A stretch of 64,000 bases of DNA from Euwallacea fornicatus (lineage: Eukaryota > Arthropoda > Insecta > Coleoptera > Curculionidae). Position 1 is the stretch's first letter. Each line of letters starts with the position of its first letter. Where the stretch lies: NCBI RefSeq assembly GCF_040115645.1, contig NW_027096036.1, forward strand, positions 124,001 through 188,000. The letters are read 5' to 3'. The notes under the pieces are model-generated. The model saw only the letters and a program-made list of their open reading frames with translations, ran no database searches and was not told the origin of the DNA. Made by a program: the position numbers and the translations under genes. Below, one piece after another: positions 1 to 11,440 of the stretch.

Positions 1-14
1 CAACTTTTGTGACT

Positions 15-29
15 TTTCAAAATTTGAAA
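15..29. repeat. Dyad 1 in the monomer: 7-bp arms, 1-base axis (representative copy)
   Basis: Positions 15-21 read TTTCAAA and 23-29 read TTTGAAA, a perfect inverted repeat around the single base 22. The axis base is one of the most variable sites of the satellite (A, C or T), and any base there leaves the dyad intact. Common change 29G removes only the outermost pair; the rare 24G of class p breaks an inner pair. The element recurs every 176 bp. It could favour non-B structure or bind a symmetric protein; neither can be shown from sequence alone. Confidence 0.8.
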
Positions 30-87
30 CTCGATAACTTCGGCAAATGAGTACCAAATTCCTTAAAGAAAGTGTCAAATTAATCAG

Positions 88-96
88 CTCGACGAG
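88..96. repeat. Dyad 2 in the monomer: CTCG-A-CGAG (representative copy)
   Basis: Positions 88-91 (CTCG) and 93-96 (CGAG) form a perfect 4-bp inverted repeat around base 92, and the element holds two CpG sites. The common 91A allele (asterisk classes) and the 94A allele seen near 42,157, 48,669 and 51,485 each break one pair and destroy one CpG. In u and w classes it runs straight into an AGATCT hexamer at 95-100, which is absent from v, x and y classes. Confidence 0.7.
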
Positions 97-280
97 ATCT
101 TTAACATGACACAACACATCAGAATTGCATCTTGTTGAACTTCCAAGAAAAATAGTACTTTATGTGCTCAAACACGCAATTTTTGTGACTTTTCAAAATT
201 TGAAACTCGATAACTTCGGCAAATGAGGACCAAATTTGTTAAACAGAGTGTCAAATTAATCAGCTCGACGAGATTTTGAA

Positions 281-296
281 GATGTCACAACACATC
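281..296. repeat. Dyad 4, only in v/x/y class monomers: GATGT-6-ACATC (representative copy)
   Basis: In monomer 2, GATGT at monomer positions 105-109 pairs with ACATC at 116-120 across a 6-base loop. The pairing depends on 105G and 109T, which the v, x and y right modules carry. The u and w modules have 105C and 109A and lose it. The satellite therefore has two structural versions of this segment, alternating along the array in a haplotype-specific way. Confidence 0.6.
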
Positions 297-1232
297 AGAA
301 TTGCATCTTGTTGAACTTCCAAGAAAAATAGTACTTTATGTGCTCAAACACGCAATTTTTGTGACTTTTCAAAATTTGAAACTCGATAACTTCGGCAAAT
401 GTGGACCAAATTTGTTAAACAAAGTGTCAAATTAATCAGCTCGACGAGATCTTTAACATGACACAACACATCAGAATTGCATCTTGTTGAACTTCCAAGA
501 AAAATAGTACTTTATGTGCTCAAACACACAACTTTTGTGACTTTTCAAACTTTGAAACTCGATAACTTCGGCAAATGAGCACCAAATTCCTTAAACAAAG
601 TGTCAGATTAATCAGCTCGACGAGATCTTTAACATGACACAACACATCAGAATTGCATCTTGTTGAACTTCCAAGAAAAATAGTACTTTATGTGCTCAAA
701 CACGCAACTTTTGTGACTTTTCAAAATTTGAAACTCGATAACTTCGGCAAATGAGTACCAAATTCCTTAAAGAAAGTGTCAAATTAATCAGCTCGACGAG
801 ATCTTTAACATGACACAACACATCAGAATTGCATCTTGTTGAACTTCCAAGAAAAATAGTACTTTATGTGCTCAAACACGCAACTTTTGTGACTTTTCAA
901 AATTTGAAACTCGATAACTTCGGCAAATGAGGACCAAATTTGTTAAACAGAGTGTCAAATTAATCAGCTCGACGAGATTTTGAAGATGTCACAACACATC
1001 AGAATTGCATCTTGTTGAACTTCCAAGAAAAATAGTACTTTATGTGCTCAAACACGCAATTTTTGTGACTTTTCAAAATTTGAAACTCGATAACTTCGGC
1101 AAATGTGGACCAAATTTGTTAAACAAAGTGTCAAATTAATCAGCTCGACGAGATCTTTAACATGACACAACACATCAGAATTGCATCTTGTTGAACTTCC
1201 AAGAAAAATAGTACTTTATGTGCTCAAACACG

Positions 1233-2464
1233 CAATTTTTGTGACTTTTCAAAATTTGAAACTCGATAACTTCGGCAAATGAGTACCAAATTCCTTAAAG
1301 AAAGTGTCAAATTAATCAGCTCGACGAGATCTTTAACATGACACAACACATCAGAATTGCATCTTGTTGAACTTCCAAGAAAAATAGTACTTTATGTGCT
1401 CAAACACGCAATTTTTGTGACTTTTCAAAATTTGAAACTCGATAACTTCGGCAAATGAGGACCAAATTTGTTAAACAGAGTGTCAAATTAATCAGCTCGA
1501 CGAGATTTTGAAGATGTCACAACACATCAGAATTGCATCTTGTTGAACTTCCAAGAAAAATAGTACTTTATGTGCTCAAACACGCAATTTTTGTGACTTT
1601 TCAAAATTTGAAACTCGATAACTTCGGCAAATGTGGACCAAATTTGTTAAACAAAGTGTCAAATTAATCAGCTCGACGAGATCTTTAACATGACACAACA
1701 CATCAGAATTGCATCTTGTTGAACTTCCAAGAAAAATAGTACTTTATGTGCTCAAACACACAACTTTTGTGACTTTTCAAACTTTGAAACTCGATAACTT
1801 CGGCAAATGAGCACCAAATTCCTTAAACAAAGTGTCAGATTAATCAGCTCGACGAGATCTTTAACATGACACAACACATCAGAATTGCATCTTGTTGAAC
1901 TTCCAAGAAAAATAGTACTTTATGTGCTCAAACACGCAACTTTTGTGACTTTTCAAAATTTGAAACTCGATAACTTCGGCAAATGAGTACCAAATTCCTT
2001 AAAGAAAGTGTCAAATTAATCAGCTCGACGAGATCTTTAACATGACACAACACATCAGAATTGCATCTTGTTGAACTTCCAAGAAAAATAGTACTTTATG
2101 TGCTCAAACACGCAACTTTTGTGACTTTTCAAAATTTGAAACTCGATAACTTCGGCAAATGAGGACCAAATTTGTTAAACAGAGTGTCAAATTAATCAGC
2201 TCGACGAGATTTTGAAGATGTCACAACACATCAGAATTGCATCTTGTTGAACTTCCAAGAAAAATAGTACTTTATGTGCTCAAACACGCAATTTTTGTGA
2301 CTTTTCAAAATTTGAAACTCGATAACTTCGGCAAATGTGGACCAAATTTGTTAAACAAAGTGTCAAATTAATCAGCTCGACGAGATCTTTAACATGACAC
2401 AACACATCAGAATTGCATCTTGTTGAACTTCCAAGAAAAATAGTACTTTATGTGCTCAAACACG
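1233..2464 (+). repeat. 7-monomer higher-order repeat, copy 2
   Basis: Monomers 8-14 read t1u t2v t3u d4u a1u a2v t3u, matching copy 1 in order. The first monomer carries 4T instead of 4C. It is followed by monomers 15-17 (t3u a1'u a2v, 2,465-2,992), where the regular pattern ends and the k, s, r, f and w haplotypes first appear. Confidence 0.85.
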
Positions 2465-2988
2465 CAATTTTTGTGACTTTTCAAAATTTGAAACTCGATA
2501 ACTTCGGCAAATGTGGACCAAATTTGTTAAACAAAGTGTCAAATTAATCAGCTCGACGAGATCTTTAACATGACACAACACATCAGAATTGCATCTTGTT
2601 GAACTTCCAAGAAAAATAGTACTTTATGTGCTCAAACACGCAACTTTTGTGACTTTTCAAAATTTGAAACTCGATAACTTCGGCAAATGAGTACCAAATT
2701 CCTTAAACAAAGTGTCAAATTAATCAGCTCGACGAGATCTTTAACATGACACAACACATCAGAATTGCATCTTGTTGAACTTCCAAGAAAAATAGTACTT
2801 TATGTGCTCAAACACGCAACTTTTGTGACTTTTCAAAATTTGAAACTCGATAACTTCGGCAAATGAGGACCAAATTTGTTAAACAGAGTGTCAAATTAAT
2901 CAGCTCGACGAGATTTTGAAGATGTCACAACACATCAGAATTGCATCTTGTTGAACTTCCAAGAAAAATAGTACTTTATGTGCTCAAA

Positions 2989-3003
2989 CACACAACTTGT
3001 GTG
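2989..3003. repeat. Dyad 3 across the monomer junction: CACACAA-C-TTGTGTG (representative copy)
   Basis: In monomers with 7G, the last four bases of the previous copy and the first eleven of the next form a perfect 7-bp inverted repeat around position 4. It needs 176A in the previous copy and 7G and 9G in the next. Copies with 176G,7T or with 9T lack the perfect form. In the copies I read, 7G is always preceded by 176A. One copy, at 57,553, has base 1 changed from C to A, which breaks the pairing with 7G. Confidence 0.75.
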
Positions 3004-3168
3004 ACTTTTCAAACTTTGAAACTCGATAACTTCGGCAAATGAGCACCAAATTCCTTAAACAAAGTGTCAGATTAATCAGCTCGACGAGATCTTTAACATG
3101 ACCCAACACATCATGCTTGCATCTTGTTGAACTTCCAAGAAAAATAGTACTTTATGTGCTCAAACACA

Positions 3169-3872
3169 CAAATTGTGTGACTTTTCAAACTTTGAAACTC
3201 GATAACTTCGGCAAATGAGCACCAAATTCCTTAAACAAAGTGTCAGATTAATCAGCTCGACGAGATTTTGAAGATGTCACAACACATCAGAATTGCATCT
3301 TGTTGAACTTCCAAGAAAAATTGTACTTTATGTGCTCAAACACGCAACTTTTTTGACTTTTCAAAATTTGAAACTCGATAACTTCGGCAAATGAGGACCA
3401 AATTTGTTAAACGAAGTGTCAAATTAATCAGCTCGACGAGATCTTTAACATGACACAACACATCAGAATTGCATCTTGTTGAACTTCCAAGAAAAATAGT
3501 ACTTTATGTGCTCAAACACACAACTTGTGTGACTTTTCAAACTTTGAAGCTCGATAACTTCGGCAAATGAGCACCAAATTTGTTAAACAAAGTGTCAAAT
3601 TAATCAGCTCGACGAGATCTTTAACATGACACAACACATCAGAATTGCATCTTGTTGAACTTCCAAGAAAAATAGTACTTTATGTGCTCAAACACGCAAT
3701 TTTTGTGACTTTTCAAAATTTGAAACTCGATAACTTCGGCAAATGTGGACCAAATTTGTTAAACAAAGTGTCAAATTAATCAGCTCGACGAGATCTTTAA
3801 CATGACACAACACATCAGAATTGCATCTTGTTGAACTTCCAAGACAAATAGTACTTTATGTGCTCAAACACA
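3169..3872 (+). repeat. 4-monomer segment duplicated 39 monomers downstream (copy 1)
   Basis: Monomers 19-22 (k4v f7u s8u t3u) reappear as monomers 58-61 at 10,033-10,736, an offset of 6,864 bp. Both first monomers share 154T, which I saw nowhere else, so the match reflects a shared origin rather than chance reuse of classes. Differences seen are 4A in monomer 19 only and 149C in monomer 22 only. Confidence 0.75.
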
Positions 3873-4576
3873 CAACTTGTGTGACTTTTCAAATTTTGAA
3901 GCTCGATAACATCGGCAAATGAGGACCAAATTTGTTAAACAAAGTGTGAAATTAATCAGCTCGACGAGATTTTAAAGATGTCACAACACATCAGAATTGC
4001 ATCTTGTTGAACTTCCAAGAAAAATAGTACTTTATGTGCTCAAACACACAACTTGTGTGACTTTTCAAACTGTGAAGCTCGATAACTTCGGCAAATGAGG
4101 ACCAAATTCCTTAAACAAAGTGTCAGATTAATCAGCTCGACGAGATCTTTAACATGACACAACACATCAGAATTGCATCTTGTTGAACTTCCAAGACAAA
4201 TAGTACTTTATGTGCTCAAACACACAACTTGTGTGACTTTTCAAATTTTGAAGCTCGATAACATCGGCAAATGAGGACCAAATTTGTTAAACAAAGTGTG
4301 AAATTAATCAGCTCGACGAGATTTTAAAGATGTCACAACACATCAGAATTGCATCTTGTTGAACTTCCAAGAAAAATAGTACTTTATGTGCTCAAACACA
4401 CAACTTGTGTGACTTTTCAAACTGTGAAGCTCGATAACTTCGGCAAATGAGGACCAAATTCCTTAAACAAAGTGTCAGATTAATCAGCTCGACGAGATCT
4501 TTAACATGACCCAACACATCATGCTTGCATCTTGTTGAACTTCCAAGAAAAATAGTACTTTATGTGCTCAAACACG
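3873..4576 (+). repeat. Tandem duplication of a 2-monomer unit (r5x-p6)
   Basis: Monomers 23-24 and 25-26 are both r5x followed by p6, a 352-bp unit in two tandem copies. Both p6 copies carry the rare 24G. They differ at the right end: monomer 24 is u with 149C, while monomer 26 is w. The same r5x-p6w pair recurs at 10,913-11,264, 40,129-40,480 and 46,641-46,992. Confidence 0.8.
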
Positions 4577-6512
4577 CAACTTTTGTGACTTTTCAAAATT
4601 TGAAACTCGATAACTTCGGCAAATGAGGACCAAATTTGTTAAACAGAGTGTCAAATTAATCAGCTCAACGAGATTTTGAAGATGTCACAACACATCAGAA
4701 TTGCATCTTGTTGAACTTCCAAGAAAAATAGTACTTTATGTGCTCAAACACGCAACTTTTTTGACTTTTCAAAATTTGAAACTCGATAACTTCGGCAAAT
4801 GTGGACCAAATTTGTTAAACAAAGTGTCAAATTAATCAGCTCGACGAGATCTTTAACATGACACAACACATCAGAATTGCATCTTGTTGAACTTCCAAGA
4901 AAAATAGTACTTTATGTGCTCAAACACACAACTTTTGTGACTTTTCAAACTTTGAAACTCGATAACTTCGGCAAATGAGCACCAAATTCCTTAAACAAAG
5001 TGTCAGATTAATCAGCTCGACGAGATCTTTAACATGACACAACACATCAGAATTGCATCTTGTTGAACTTCCAAGAAAAATAGTACTTTATGTGCTCAAA
5101 CACGCAACTTTTGTGACTTTTCAAAATTTGAAACTCGATAACTTCGGCAAATGAGTACCAAATTCCTTAAAGAAAGTGTCAAATTAATCAGCTCGACGAG
5201 ATCTTTAACATGACACAACACATCAGAATTGCATCTTGTTGAACTTCCAAGAAAAATAGTACTTTATGTGCTCAAACACACAACTTTTGTGACTTTTCAA
5301 ACTTTGAAACTCGATAACTTCGGCAAATGAGCACCAAATTCCTTAAACAAAGTGTCAGATTAATCAGCTCGACGAGATCTTTAACATGACACAACACATC
5401 AGAATTGCATCTTGTTGAACTTCCAAGAAAAATAGTACTTTATGTGCTCAAACACGCAACTTTTGTGACTTTTCAAAATTTGAAACTCGATAACTTCGGC
5501 AAATGAGGACCAAATTTGTTAAACAGAGTGTCAAATTAATCAGCTCAACGAGATTTTGAAGATGTCACAACACATCAGAATTGCATCTTGTTGAACTTCC
5601 AAGAAAAATAGTACTTTATGTGCTCAAACACGCAACTTTTGTGACTTTTCAAAATTTGAAACTCGATAACTTCGGCAAATGAGTACCAAATTCCTTAAAG
5701 AAAGTGTCAAATTAATCAGCTCGACGAGATCTTTAACATGACACAACACATCAGAATTGCATCTTGTTGAACTTCCAAGAAAAATAGTACTTTATGTGCT
5801 CAAACACACAACTTGTGTGACTTTTCAAACTTTGAAGCTCGATAACTTCGGCAAATGAGGACCAAATTCCTTAAACAAAGTGTCAGATTAATCAGCTCGA
5901 CGAGATCTTTAACATCACACAACACATCAGAATTGCATCTTGTTGAACTTCCAAGAAAAATAGTACTTTATGTGCTCAAACACACAACTTTTGTGACTTT
6001 TCAAACTTTGAAACTCGATAACTTCGGCAAATGAGGACCAAATTCCTTAAACAAAGTGTCAGATTAATCAGCTCGACGAGATCTTTAACATGACACAACA
6101 CATCAGAATTGCATCTTGTTGAACTTCCAAGAAAAATAGTACTTTATGTGCTCAAACACACAACTTTTGTGACTTTTCAAACTTTGAAACTCGATAACTT
6201 CGGCAAATGAGCACCAAATTCCTTAAACAAAGTGTCAGATTAATCAGCTCGACGAGATCTTTAACATGACACAACACATCAGAATTGCATCTTGTTGAAC
6301 TTCCAAGAAAAATAGTACTTTATGTGCTCAAACACGCAATTTTTGTGACTTTTCAAAATTTGAAACTCGATAACTTCGGCAAATGTGGACCAAATTTGTT
6401 AAACAAAGTGTCAAATTAATCAGCTCGACGAGATCTTTAACATGACACAACACATCAGAATTGCATCTTGTTGAACTTCCAAGAAAAATAGTACTTTATG
6501 TGCTCAAACACA

Positions 6513-7040
6513 CAACTTGTGTGACTTTTCAAATTTTGAAGCTCGATAACATCGGCAAATGAGGACCAAATTTGTTAAACAAAGTGTGAAATTAATCAGC
6601 TCGACGAGATTTTAAAGATGTCACAACACATCAGAATTGCATCTTGTTGAACTTCCAAGAAAAATAGTACTTTATGTGCTCAAACACACAACTTGTGTGA
6701 CTTTTCAAACTTTGAAGCTCGATAACTTCGGCAAATGAGGACCAAATTCCTTAAACAAAGTGTCAGATTAATCAGCTCGACGAGATCTTTAACATGACAC
6801 AACACATCATGCTTGCATCTTGTTGAACTTCCAAGAAAAATAGTACTTTATGTGCTCAAACACACAACTTGTGTGACTTTTCAAACTTTGAAACTCGATA
6901 ACTTCGGCAAATGAGCACCAAATTCCTTAAACAAAGTGTCAGATTAATCAGCTCGACGAGATTTTCAAGATGTCACAACACATCAGAATTGCATCTTGTT
7001 GAACTTCCAAGAAAAATAGTACTTTATGTGCTCAAACACA
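6513..7040 (+). repeat. 3-monomer segment (r5x s6w' k4y), copy 1
   Basis: Monomers 38-40 recur as monomers 46-48 at 7,921-8,448, an offset of 1,408 bp or eight monomers. The middle monomer of each copy is a recombinant-looking right module: it has the TGC of class w at 122-124 but keeps 111A of class u. This w' form was seen only in these two copies. Confidence 0.75.
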
Positions 7041-10000
7041 CAACTTTTGTGACTTTTCAAACTTTGAAACTCGATAACTTCGGCAAATGAGCACCAAATT
7101 CCTTAAACAAAGTGTCAAATTAATCAGCTCGACGAGATCTTTAACATGACACAACACATCAGAATTGCATCTTGTTGAACTTCCAAGAAAAATAGTACTT
7201 TATGTGCTCAAACACACAACTTTTGTGACTTTTCAAACTTTGAAACTCGATAACTTCGGCAAATGAGCACCAAATTCCTTAAACAAAGTGTCAGATTAAT
7301 CAGCTCGACGAGATCTTTAACATGACACAACACATCAGAATTGCATCTTGTTGAACTTCCAAGAAAAATAGTACTTTATGTGCTCAAACACGCAACTTTT
7401 GTGACTTTTCAAAATTTGAAACTCGATAACTTCGGCAAATGAGTACCAAATTCCTTAAAGAAAGTGTCAAATTAATCAGCTCGACGAGATCTTTAACATG
7501 ACACAACACATCAGAATTGCATCTTGTTGAACTTCCAAGAAAAATAGTACTTTATGTGCTCAAACACGCAATTTTTGTGACTTTTCAAAATTTGAAACTC
7601 GATAACTTCGGCAAATGTGGACCAAATTTGTTAAACAAAGTGTCAAATTAATCAGCTCGACGAGATCTTTAACATGACACAACACATCAGAATTGCATCT
7701 TGTTGAACTTCCAAGACAAATAGTACTTTATGTGCTCAAACACACAACTTGTGTGACTTTTCAAATTTTGAAGCTCGATAACATCGGCAAATGAGGACCA
7801 AATTTGTTAAACAGAGTGTCAAATTAATCAGCTCGACGAGATTTTGAAGATGTCACAACACATCAGAATTGCATCTTGTTGAACTTCCAAGAAAAATAGT
7901 ACTTTATGTGCTCAAACACACAACTTGTGTGACTTTTCAAATTTTGAAGCTCGATAACATCGGCAAATGAGGACCAAATTTGTTAAACAAAGTGTGAAAT
8001 TAATCAGCTCGACGAGATTTTAAAGATGTCACAACACATCAGAATTGCATCTTGTTGAACTTCCAAGAAAAATAGTACTTTATGTGCTCAAACACACAAC
8101 TTGTGTGACTTTTCAAACTTTGAAGCTCGATAACTTCGGCAAATGAGGACCAAATTCCTTAAACAAAGTGTCAGATTAATCAGCTCGACGAGATCTTTAA
8201 CATGACACAACACATCATGCTTGCATCTTGTTGAACTTCCAAGAAAAATAGTACTTTATGTGCTCAAACACACAACTTGTGTGACTTTTCAAACTTTGAA
8301 ACTCGATAACTTCGGCAAATGAGCACCAAATTCCTTAAACAAAGTGTCAGATTAATCAGCTCGACGAGATTTTCAAGATGTCACAACACATCAGAATTGC
8401 ATCTTGTTGAACTTCCAAGAAAAATAGTACTTTATGTGCTCAAACACGCAACTTTTTTGACTTTTCAAACTTTGAAGCTCGATAACTTCGGCAAATGAGG
8501 ACCAAATTTGTTAAACGAAGTGTCAAATTAATCAGCTCGACGAGATCTTTAACATGACACAACACATCAGAATTGCATCTTGTTGAACTTCCAAGAAAAA
8601 TAGTACTTTATGTGCTCAAACACGCAACTTTTTTGACTTTTCAAACTTTGAAACTCGATAACTTCGGCAAATGAGCACCAAATTCCTTAAACAAAGTGTC
8701 AGATTAATCAGCTCGACGAGATCTTTAACATGACCCAACACATCATGCTTGCATCTTGTTGAACTTCCAAGAAAAATAGTACTTTATGTGCTCAAACACA
8801 CAACTTGTGTGACTTTTCAAACTTTGAAGCTCGATAACTTCGGCAAATGAGGACCAAATTCCTTAAACAAAGTGTCAGATTAATCAGCTCGACGAGATCT
8901 TTAACATGACCCAACACATCATGCTTGCATCTTGTTGAACTTCCAAGAAAAATAGTACTTTATGTGCTCAAACACGCAACTTTTTTGACTTTTCAAACTT
9001 TGAAGCTCGATAACTTCGGCAAATGAGGACCAAATTTGTTAAACGAAGTGTCAAATTAATCAGCTCGACGAGATCTTTAACATGACACAACACATCAGAA
9101 TTGCATCTTGTTGAACTTCCAAGAAAAATAGTACTTTATGTGCTCAAACACGCAATTTTTGTGACTTTTCAAAATTTGAAACTCGATAACTTCGGCAAAT
9201 GTGGACCAAATTTGTTAAACAAAGTGTCAGATTAATCAGCTCGACGAGATCATTAACATGACCCAACACATCATGCTTGCATCTTGTTGAACTTCCAAGA
9301 AAAATAGTACTTTATGTGCTCAAACACGCAACTTTTGTGACTTTTCAAAATTTGAAACTCGATAACTTCGGCAAATGAGTACCAAATTCCTTAAACAAAG
9401 TGTCAGATTAATCAGCTCGACGAGATCTTTAACATGACCCAACACATCATGCTTGCATCTTGTTGAACTTCCAAGAAAAATAGTACTTTATGTGCTCAAA
9501 CACGCAATTTTTGTGACTTTTCAAAATTTGAAACTCGATAACTTCGGCAAATGTGGACCAAATTTGTTAAACAAAGTGTCAAATTAATCAGCTCGACGAG
9601 ATCTTTAACATGACACAACACATCAGAATTGCATCTTGTTGAACTTCCAAGAAAAATAGTACTTTATGTGCTCAAACACGCAACTTTTGTGACTTTTCAA
9701 AATTTGAAACTCGATAACTTCGGCAAATGAGTACCAAATTCCTTAAACAAAGTGTCAAATTAATCAGCTCGACGAGATCTTTAACATGACACAACACATC
9801 AGAATTGCATCTTGTTGAACTTCCAAGAAAAATAGTACTTTATGTGCTCAAACACGCAACTTTTGTGACTTTTCAAAATTTGAAACTCGATAACTTCGGC
9901 AAATGAGCACCAAATTCCTTAAACAAAGTGTCAGATTAATCAGCTCGACGAGATCTTTAACATGACCCAACACATCATGCTTGCATCTTGTTGAACTTCC

Positions 10001-11440
10001 AAGAAAAATAGTACTTTATGTGCTCAAACACACAACTTGTGTGACTTTTCAAACTTTGAAACTCGATAACTTCGGCAAATGAGCACCAAATTCCTTAAAC
10101 AAAGTGTCAGATTAATCAGCTCGACGAGATTTTGAAGATGTCACAACACATCAGAATTGCATCTTGTTGAACTTCCAAGAAAAATTGTACTTTATGTGCT
10201 CAAACACGCAACTTTTTTGACTTTTCAAAATTTGAAACTCGATAACTTCGGCAAATGAGGACCAAATTTGTTAAACGAAGTGTCAAATTAATCAGCTCGA
10301 CGAGATCTTTAACATGACACAACACATCAGAATTGCATCTTGTTGAACTTCCAAGAAAAATAGTACTTTATGTGCTCAAACACACAACTTGTGTGACTTT
10401 TCAAACTTTGAAGCTCGATAACTTCGGCAAATGAGCACCAAATTTGTTAAACAAAGTGTCAAATTAATCAGCTCGACGAGATCTTTAACATGACACAACA
10501 CATCAGAATTGCATCTTGTTGAACTTCCAAGAAAAATAGTACTTTATGTGCTCAAACACGCAATTTTTGTGACTTTTCAAAATTTGAAACTCGATAACTT
10601 CGGCAAATGTGGACCAAATTTGTTAAACAAAGTGTCAAATTAATCAGCTCGACGAGATCTTTAACATGACACAACACATCAGAATTGCATCTTGTTGAAC
10701 TTCCAAGAAAAATAGTACTTTATGTGCTCAAACACACAACTTTTGTGACTTTTCAAACTTTGAAACTCGATAACTTCGGCAAATGAGCACCAAATTCCTT
10801 AAACAAAGTGTCAGATTAATCAGCTCGACGAGATCTTTAACATGACACAACACATCAGAATTGCATCTTGTTGAACTTCCAAGACAAATAGTACTTTATG
10901 TGCTCAAACACACAACTTGTGTGACTTTTCAAATTTTGAAGCTCGATAACATCGGCAAATGAGGACCAAATTTGTTAAACAAAGTGTGAAATTAATCAGC
11001 TCGACGAGATTTTAAAGATGTCACAACACATCAGAATTGCATCTTGTTGAACTTCCAAGAAAAATAGTACTTTATGTGCTCAAACACACAACTTGTGTGA
11101 CTTTTCAAACTGTGAAGCTCGATAACTTCGGCAAATGAGGACCAAATTCCTTAAACAAAGTGTCAGATTAATCAGCTCGACGAGATCTTTAACATGACCC
11201 AACACATCATGCTTGCATCTTGTTGAACTTCCAAGAAAAATAGTACTTTATGTGCTCAAACACGCAACTTTTTTGACTTTTCAAAATTTGAAACTCGATA
11301 ACTTCGGCAAATGTGGACCAAATTTGTTAAACAAAGTGTCAAATTAATCAGCTCGACGAGATCTTTAACATGACACAACACATCAGAATTGCATCTTGTT
11401 GAACTTCCAAGAAAAATAGTACTTTATGTGCTCAAACACG

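Larger units (their letters stand above)
1..176 (+). repeat. Reference satellite monomer (monomer 1, class a1u)
   Basis: This first copy fixes the register used throughout; the true biological boundary is arbitrary. By hand count it has 60 G or C in 176 bases (34%). Common variable positions are 4, 7, 9, 22, 29, 39, 50, 52, 61-62, 68-70, 76, 78, 91, 99, 102, 105, 109, 111, 122-124, 149 and 176. Positions 125-175 are almost invariant apart from 149. An ATTAAT hexamer at 79-84 gives a TAA stop on both strands. Because 176 is not a multiple of 3, each reading frame meets that stop once every three monomers, so no open frame can exceed about 528 bases. This is non-coding DNA. Confidence 0.97.
1..1232 (+). 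repeat. 7-monomer higher-order repeat, copy 1
   Basis: Monomers 1-7 read a1u t2v t3u d4u a1u a2v t3u. The next seven monomers repeat this order with one difference seen by eye (base 4 of the first monomer). The unit is 1,232 bp. The 4-monomer order a1u a2v t3u d4u recurs later at 11,441, 24,993 and 30,097, so this HOR shares ancestry with the larger repeats downstream. The left boundary is arbitrary because the window starts inside the array. Confidence 0.85.
2993..11440 (+). repeat. Irregular mosaic zone, monomers 18-65
   Basis: Order read by eye: 18 k4w, k4v, f7u, s8u, t3uc, r5x, p6uc, r5x, p6w, a2v*, f3u, d4u, a1u (30), d4u, a2v*, a1u, s6u, d6u, d4u, t3u, r5x, s6w', k4y (40), d4'u, d4u, a1u, t3uc, r2v, r5x, s6w', k4y, h7u, h4w (50), s6w, h7u, t3w, a1w-like, t3u, a1'u, a4w, k4v, f7u, s8u (60), t3u, d4uc, r5x, p6w, f3u. 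No long period spans the zone, but short segments recur. Several monomers are unusual module combinations (r2v, h4w, t3w, a4w), as expected from exchange or conversion within monomers. Copy 19 has 4A, and copies 19 and 58 share the rare 154T. Confidence 0.8.

Noticed and set aside
38..54. Possible CENP-B box: TTCG followed four bases later by A at monomer positions 39-47
   Set aside because: The first half of the essential pattern fits, but the CGGG half does not (AGGA, TGGA or AGCA is present), and class r loses TTCG. A half match of this size is expected by chance.
18..70. Internal subrepeat: CAAAATTTGAAAC near 18-30 and CAAATTTGTTAAAC near 55-68 in some classes
   Set aside because: The likeness is limited to a short AT-rich stretch of low complexity and does not extend, so an origin of the monomer by internal duplication is not supported.
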